NCBI GenBank assembly: GCA_023390635.1
Contig: JAEWCM010000061.1
Span: 1-6,533 of the forward strand
From: Bacillota bacterium
Lineage (GTDB): Bacteria; Bacillota; Desulfitobacteriia; Desulfitobacteriales; Desulfitobacteriaceae
Length of the DNA stretch: 6,533 bases
Direction of reading: 5' to 3'
Made by a program: the position numbers and the translations under genes. Position 1 is the stretch's first letter; each line of letters opens with the position of its first letter. Below, one piece after another: positions 5,952 to 6,533 of this stretch. The notes below the pieces were generated by a model, which made no database searches, was not told the origin of the DNA, and was given only the letters and a program-made list of their open reading frames with translations.

Positions 5952-6533
5952 TTAGAACACAAGAGCGCTCAAATCGCCGATACACCCGAGCATCCGAACA
6001 CATTCCAGTAAAAGCCCGATCCGGGATCTTTTTAGTTCTTCATCATCCGTCATAATCATGACTTCTTCGAATAAGGTTTCAATTAAAGGTACAATCTCTG
6101 CTGCCATCTCATAAGCCTCGTTATATTTCAGCTTATTGATCAATTCATTAAATTGATCATGGCGCATTTCCAAAGCCTCAGCCAGTTTAAGTTCGGCTGG
6201 AGCACTCAGATTCTCTTTATGCCATTGGCTGTAATTTTCCTTTTTGGTCAAATTAAAGCAACGGATATATGCCTGCGCATAAGAAGTAAATTCAGCTTCC
6301 TCCCTCTTAGCTGTCAAAGTCTGCGCCTTTTTCAACGCCTTGTAAGGCCATTCTGCTTCATAGCTGAGGACCGCATCGATCACATCATAGCGGAACCCTT
6401 GCTCCTGCAAAGCATAATGCAAGCGCTGCTTAAAGAAATTCAGCATGCCAGGCTTGATATCATTTAAGGGCAGAAGGATAATCCCAAACTTAATATAAAA
6501 CTTGTGGGCACCAGTGATTAATGTCCCCACCGA
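5952..6533 (-). CDS. glyS: Glycyl-tRNA synthetase beta subunit, C-terminal part (5' end beyond window)
   Basis: The last ~193 residues of the beta subunit of the alpha2/beta2 bacterial glycyl-tRNA synthetase are present. This enzyme charges tRNA-Gly in the cytoplasm; the beta subunit carries the tRNA-binding parts. Recognisable are FFKQRLHYALQEQGFRYDVIDAVL, which corresponds to the family's RL..L...GY..DVIDAVL stretch, and the C-terminal DALR-type anticodon-binding helical region ending LFEEVMIMTDDEELKRSRIGLL followed by a short tail. The frame remains open to the window edge, and a GTG at 6530 is merely internal. The alpha-subunit gene glyQ would be expected further upstream, outside the window. 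The match is by motif and style over a divergent region, so it is slightly less certain than the other genes. A terminator follows after 11 bp, so it is not cotranscribed efficiently with ccpN. Confidence 0.9.
   Translation of the reverse strand, partial: SVGTLITGAHKFYIKFGIILLPLNDIKPGMLNFFKQRLHYALQEQGFRYDVIDAVLSYEAEWPYKALKKAQTLTAKREEAEFTSYAQAYIRCFNLTKKENYSQWHKENLSAPAELKLAEALEMRHDQFNELINKLKYNEAYEMAAEIVPLIETLFEEVMIMTDDEELKRSRIGLLLECVRMLGCIGDLSALVF

Noticed and set aside
5772..6011. 79-codon plus-strand frame spanning the glyS-ccpN intergenic region
   Set aside because: It runs through a promoter, a terminator and the glyS 3' end in antisense, and is low-complexity AT-rich sequence.
6153..6467. 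104-codon plus-strand frame
   Set aside because: It is antisense to glyS, with no supporting features.

Overview
The window looks like a chromosomal core-metabolism segment from a low-to-mid GC anaerobic Firmicute. The best guess is the Peptococcaceae (a Desulfitobacterium/Desulfosporosinus/Dehalobacter-like organism). The basis is the two-subunit type of glycyl-tRNA synthetase, a CcpN-type repressor beside a PPDK regulatory protein and PPDK, an AdhE-type aldehyde/alcohol dehydrogenase, strong purine-rich Shine-Dalgarno sites and frequent TTG starts. The genus is inference from gene content and protein style, not from a search.

All five genes are on the minus strand, so they read from high to low coordinates. 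The order of transcription is: glyS (3' part only, 6533-5952), an intrinsic terminator (5940-5907), a sigma-A-like promoter (5884-5857) with an inverted repeat over its -10 and start point, a roughly 120-nt leader ending in a possible hairpin against the ribosome binding site, ccpN (5728-5087), the PPDK regulatory protein gene (5052-4231), and ppdK (4238-1596, overlapping its upstream neighbour by 8 bases). Then comes a 262-bp intergenic region and adhE (5' part, 1333-1).

The central three genes form one apparent operon around the PEP/pyruvate node. CcpN is a DNA-binding repressor with CBS ligand-sensing domains. The regulatory protein reversibly phosphorylates PPDK on a threonine next to its catalytic histidine. 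PPDK interconverts pyruvate and PEP. Transcriptional control, post-translational control and target enzyme are thus encoded together. AdhE downstream would reduce acetyl-CoA to ethanol, or work in the reverse direction, regenerating NAD+ close to the same node.

The coding part is ordinary; I see no mobile element, CRISPR array, RNA gene or unknown protein system. The parts worth a second look are the two intergenic regions. Each combines a good promoter with a palindrome overlapping or abutting it and a structured leader. Upstream of adhE the only promoter I can find lies on the far side of an intrinsic terminator, which suggests transcriptional attenuation. Three gene starts were set away from the longest open frame on ribosome-binding-site evidence or confirmed as TTG.
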